DNA from: Agrocybe praecox
Lineage: Eukaryota; Basidiomycota; Agaricomycetes; Agaricales; Agrocybaceae
NCBI GenBank assembly: GCA_964017145.1
Contig: OZ024850.1
Coordinates: forward strand, 1,155,618-1,219,617
Direction: 5' to 3'
DNA length: 64,000 bases
Shown here: positions 60,301 through 64,000 of the stretch, piece after piece
Layout of the letters: every line of letters begins with the position of its first letter
How positions within the stretch are numbered: the stretch's first letter is position 1
Translations under genes and position numbers: made by a program
The notes under the pieces: model-generated
Databases searched by the model: none
What the model was told of the DNA's origin: nothing
Seen by the model: the letters and a program-made list of their open reading frames with translations, nothing else

Positions 60301-60679
60301 CTTCCAGGTTTAGCCCAGCCAACTTCGTTTCCAAATGGTCCACCCCACAGCTCCTGATTCACGGAAGTAAAGATTATCGTCTTCCTGACACCGAGAGCAT
60401 CGGTGCTTTCCATGCCTTGCAACAGTAAGTAGAATTCATAGCTTCGTAAAGACACACCAATTGATGCAATTCTCGTGTTATTTTTATTTAGGTTGGGCAT
60501 TCCCAGTCGACTCGTGATTTTCCCAGATGAAAACCACTGGGTATTGGATCATGGAAATAGGTATGTATGAGTTCTACTTCGGTCTCACGGTGTGACTAAG
60601 ATCATCTTTTTTTTTAAATAGTCTGAAGTGGCACTACGAGGTGTTCCGTTGGTTCGATCAATTTGTTGGAGACCATTAG
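57352..60679 (+). CDS. dipeptidyl-peptidase V (prolyl oligopeptidase family S9), probably secreted
   Basis: Serine peptidase that would release dipeptides from short peptides, working after the sedolisins. The N-terminus MRFPFAFLGLATQIPS is only weakly signal-like. A beta-propeller domain follows (GSIPSKTAGNFRYNAKTGNL, VYADGNLSTVAKQDKEW, VYDATYVRHWDVWQGNKGP, FGGTDDFDVSD, AKIVIYDLEKKVRF). The alpha/beta-hydrolase domain comes after it: KKWPGVLLIHGG, PQGAWEDQWSNRWNPN, GYFVIMINPTGSTTFGQ, then GASWGGYAINWIQGHPEYGF with the catalytic Ser (about 59840). HGSKDYRLPDTESIGAF holds the Asp and FPDENHWVLDHGNSL the His. It ends FRWFDQFVGDH with the stop at 60677-60679. About 14 short introns are inferred. 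The small exon around 57560-57660 and the junction near 59490 were the hardest to place. Length of about 700 residues is normal. Confidence 0.88.
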
Positions 60680-60889
60680 GTGTCAAGGTTACCCTTAACA
60701 AAAAGCAACAAGTTACAAGAAAGATAACGTCCAGTGTATTGTATGTGTATATATACGAAGGAGCAAATGTCTGTCGATCTATCAAGAATATATTTATTTT
60801 GTGAGTCCTTGAATCAAGAAAAGTCTGAAAATCGTCATTCCACAGTTTGTCATTCCACAGTCCCAATTGTGTTAGGTCAAGTTTTAGGT
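60680..60889. terminator. convergent 3' flanks
   Basis: This 210 bp stretch separates the stop of the peptidase from the stop of the minus-strand secreted protein. No gene was seen. Confidence 0.35.
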
Positions 60890-61533
60890 CTATGACGTAG
60901 TAACGTTGTACAGAATATGGTTGAAGACCAAACTCATTCGATAGCCAACAGACGCCTGTTGACCAGAGTGTTTAAGACCATCAAGAAGGATACCAACGAG
61001 GGTCCTGTCACTCACAGTCCCAGTACCATATTCCTCCATGACAGCCAAATAGAAAGTTGCATTATGGACAGCAGCGCCGGGACCAAAACCTTTCCCTATT
61101 TTCGTAAAATCAGGCATGGTGAGCCATCTCGGGGTAGGGTTAGGTGGTGTAGGGTTGCCTGTGCACAAGGTGAGGAACAAAAAGCGAAATTAATCCGTCA
61201 ATTAATGTATCCATGAACCACTGTACAACACAACATGGTATACCAGCACGAACCTGGGTAATTTGGCTCAGCGAAACGACCAAAATAAAATCCTGTCGCG
61301 TAATTCTTCCCCGGAAAAAAACCAGTCGGGGGTGAGGTGAAGAGCCAGATGGTGTAGTTGAAGCTGGAAGTTCCGTAATCTGCCATGGATTGATACGAAA
61401 AGTCAAAGGTTTGCCCCGGGCCTATTACAGTTCCATTTTCTGGTGCTTTTATTGTGGGTGTTGTTGCGAAGGAGGGGGTAGTGATGATAGACAATATCCA
61501 GAAAAGGACAACGTTGATGATTTGAAGTTGCAT
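60890..61533 (-). CDS. small secreted protein, function unknown
   Basis: Two exons. The start at 61533 gives a signal peptide (MQLQIINVVLFWILSIITTPSFA), then IKAPENGTVIGPGQTFDFSY, an N-terminal strand typical of fibronectin or immunoglobulin-like folds. NYTIWLFTSPPTGFFPG follows. A 97 bp intron joins FAEPNYP to GNPTPPNPTP. The second exon (FGPGAAVHNATFYLAVMEEY, GTVSDRTLVGILLDG) ends FNHILYNVTTS, stop 60890-60892. Several N-glycosylation sequons (NGT, NYT, NAT, NVT) support secretion. About 180 residues; no enzymatic motif was recognised. Similar unnamed proteins occur in basidiomycetes as far as I recall. Confidence 0.75.
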
Positions 61534-64000
61534 TGTTAATCAGTAACCAGTAACCTCTGCTCAAGTACCTTCATTTTATACGAGATGGTAGGCCATTTAC
61601 GTGCTCTTGCTAATGCGCTGGTCCATCAGCAAAAGCGGATTATTAATACATCGTAATATATCGTAATGTAATGGCCAACTTGACCACCTTTTGCCCAATC
61701 TTGGTGACCCCTAAGACTTTGCCCGTTAATAAGATCGTTTCAATGTACTGCTTACCAAGATGGTCAACTTGACCTTCAAGGTGAACATTGTAAAGCCTTA
61801 CCGACAAGGTGAACTTTATATTGGGTCGAAGGGAAATAATGAAAAATGACATCACCGGGCTGCTCCAGCCGGCCGAACCGGTGGAACTATGCCCGGCGGC
61901 ATGAGGTTTGGCCTGCGTGAAATTTGCCTTAAGCGAGGATCGAACCAGCGGCACCATGTAAACGGCACTGCTGATATAACCACTACGCCATTGGGCTGTT
62001 TGTAGGTCCTTGCAAATAGGTAATTATATACCTTACAGCACTTACTTTTAAACAACTGTCCCTGTGCGTGTGCTGCCCTCCGTGTGTGTTGTTTATGTGA
62101 ATATGAGATGTATAAGTGTAGATAGAGTAGATATATCTACTCACCATCAAAAGAAGCATTTTCTGCATTAAGAATACCTAGTTTTTCGTACATTACCGTG
62201 ACCAACATTTTTGTGCCGCTATATATAGGAGCGCCAAAAATGGTGATGACAAGGGATGTTACTTATGATGAAGGTGGAATTAATATACAGATATCACAAT
62301 AAAGGTCACAGGTTTATATAGATGCACTTGTATGAAGAGAAATGCAAGGCTTAACAACTTTATTTTTGGATGACAAAGTCCATGCCAAAATATTATTCTC
62401 ATTTCAATACATGAGAATGTGACACCTTTTTTGGATTGCTGTCTAAAGCGGTCCATGCAATACCTGCTTTTGTCGCTTTTGCTGATGACTCATGTGTGTC
62501 GACTGCCCTTCTGGGCACCCAAGAAGCACAAGAGTCGGGAAGAAGTCGCATACAATGATCAGACGGGAAGTATACAAGAACCAAAGCACTTCACTGAGCA
62601 CCGTTCGAAGAAGAGAAGGAACGCCTTTATTCGTCATCAGACAGTAACCTTCACTCCAAGAGATTCTCAAGGCGGGAATTCGAAAACGCCTAGGAGGTAA
62701 ATTTAGGGAGTCATATGGCGAGAGATTCGACAGAGTTCCATGACGCGTCGCCCTCCAGCCCGTCAAGAATGAAATTTCATTAAGGATGGCGGACATTGCA
62801 CAGTCAGAAACACCGAGAATAGCAGTTCCTCGCGACAATTAGAATGATATCAGAATGATTGGTAAGTTGTAAGCTATCTTTTGGTCTCGGCGTTCGGGGT
62901 TTGGGACTAACGGTCCCTATTCTACTTACCCTGACAGAGTGTTTTACTAAATTAAGTCACTCCCAGTCTAATCGTAGACAGACAAATCATCCTGGCGGAG
63001 CCTAACTATCACCCAAGGGACGCCATCTGACCCAATTTCCACCCGATCAGTTCGTAGTATGTACCTTAGTGGAACCACTTTGAACAACAATTTCATTGAC
63101 CCGCTACGCCATAGGTCATTGGTCTCTGAATGAGTAGGTGTATGTTTTGAGTCCCTCGTGCGGACAACTTGAGCCTCCTTGAGACACATAAGTTGCTTCC
63201 ATTCTTGGAGTTGACAGAGTTCAGAAGTTCGCGATAACGTTCTTCCAAAAGTTCTGCCGTTAAGAGTGCGTACTGCCTAAATTGTTTTGAGCCATTTTCC
63301 CAGATGTGTTAACGGTAAGCAGGTGAACTAAGAAAAGGAGCGCTTATTTCCGTTGGATGTTTGGACTTCGGAATGAATATGATGTTGCATCAATATCGTA
63401 CCTCCTTGTAAGAGTTCAGTGACTCGGAGTTCCAACTTCTCCGCATCATTAAGGCATTACATTTATGGCTTGCCGGTTATGCCGAGTCTATTTAAAGAGT
63501 ATGGTCACGAGACCTATAGTAATAGGCGCTTGGACTATCTTTAGCTCAACAGAAATTGAGCAGATGGCCGTTGCCCAAAAGGAAAGGAAAGGAGGGGCTG
63601 CGTCCGGCAAGCTTATACATACGCAAGCTTTTTAAAAGGTTCTGTAACAAATATCCATACAAGATTTTATCATCGTTCGGAATGCCTGCGTCATTGGATT
63701 TTTGAGTTACTCACAGTTGAGAGTAATGTCGAAATCCAGATAACGAGTATTATTGATTATCGTACTGTGAAGTCTATGGAGCCACTCATTATGTTTAAGA
63801 TGAAACAACTTTCTGATTGCCTAATACGGAGTACCACAACTCATATATTGACAATCGACTGTCATTGTTTATTTGGTCTGTTCTAAAGAGACTAAGTACT
63901 TCCGATGCAATTCTTCGCTGAGATGATCATGTAACTGGTACTGAGTAGCTGCGTTGAATGATTAAGCTCTGTAAATAAGCGATCTAATCCATGCTTATGA
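61534..64000. other. 2.5 kb without a recognised gene
   Basis: Right end of the window. It contains short repeats at 61660-61830, the tRNA-like SINE candidate at 61843-62003, and open frames (62419-62700 plus, 62443-62838 minus, 62968-63189 minus) without family motifs. A gene extending beyond the window cannot be excluded. Confidence 0.4.
61843..62003 (-). mobile_element. tRNA-derived SINE-like sequence
   Basis: Read on the minus strand it shows a pol III A box (TGGCGTAGTGG, 61990-61980) and B box (GGTTCGATCC, 61946-61937), 33 bp apart as in tRNA genes. An anticodon-like loop TTTACAT lies between them. Acceptor and T-stem pairing is poor, so it is not a functional tRNA. About 80 bp of non-tRNA sequence follows. 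The best explanation is a SINE copy derived from a tRNA (perhaps tRNA-Val). The 3' limit is a guess. Confidence 0.5.

Noticed and set aside
62419..62838. Overlapping frames of 93 and 131 codons near the right end
   Set aside because: No recognised domain, signal peptide or splice structure on either strand.

Overview
The window looks like nuclear DNA of a filamentous basidiomycete, most likely an agaricomycete mushroom. Genes are broken by many short (about 45-70 bp) GT-AG introns and sit on both strands. Several families are typical of that group: expanded secreted S53 sedolisins, DUF6534-type membrane proteins and GH35 lactases. No operons, CRISPR arrays or rRNA genes were seen.

Layout. 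0.3-20.5 kb: four tripeptidyl-peptidase (sedolisin) genes in mirror symmetry, two on the minus strand (TPP1, TPP2), then HIS1, then two on the plus strand (TPP3, TPP4). A seven-to-eight-helix membrane-protein gene (apparently frameshifted) and a conserved fungal gene often labelled 'geranylgeranyl pyrophosphate synthetase' lie between TPP1 and TPP2. TPP3 has an in-frame stop in its prosegment. 20.5-26.5 kb: mostly non-coding, holding TRP4. 26.5-31.7 kb: two tandem DUF6534 membrane-protein genes, with a small inverted-repeat element next to them. 32.5-37 kb: a DCAF4-like WD40 gene and a FAD-dependent oxidoreductase. 37.3-41.8 kb: a GH35 beta-galactosidase with an N-terminal membrane anchor. 43-45 kb: a third DUF6534 gene. 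46-61.5 kb: a gene-dense housekeeping stretch with nitronate monooxygenase, the Mps1/TTK checkpoint kinase, an abundant-looking small secreted protein, deoxyhypusine hydroxylase (LIA1) divergent from the ribosome-assembly factor MRT4, a secreted dipeptidyl-peptidase V and another small secreted protein. 61.5-64 kb: no gene recognised, but a tRNA-derived SINE-like sequence.

How it fits together. The four sedolisins and dipeptidyl-peptidase V could together break external protein down to tri- and dipeptides. GATAAG motifs (possible nitrogen-regulatory GATA sites) occur upstream of every sedolisin, with a triple array before TPP4. HIS1 and TRP4 both use PRPP, for histidine and tryptophan synthesis. 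LIA1 and MRT4 share an 82 bp promoter and both serve translation. The most unusual observation is the mirror-image sedolisin cluster: intron positions and sequence show that the inner pair (TPP2/TPP3) and the outer pair (TPP1/TPP4) are each sister-like, as expected from an inverted duplication around HIS1. Splice sites were inferred by eye from reading-frame continuity and family motifs.
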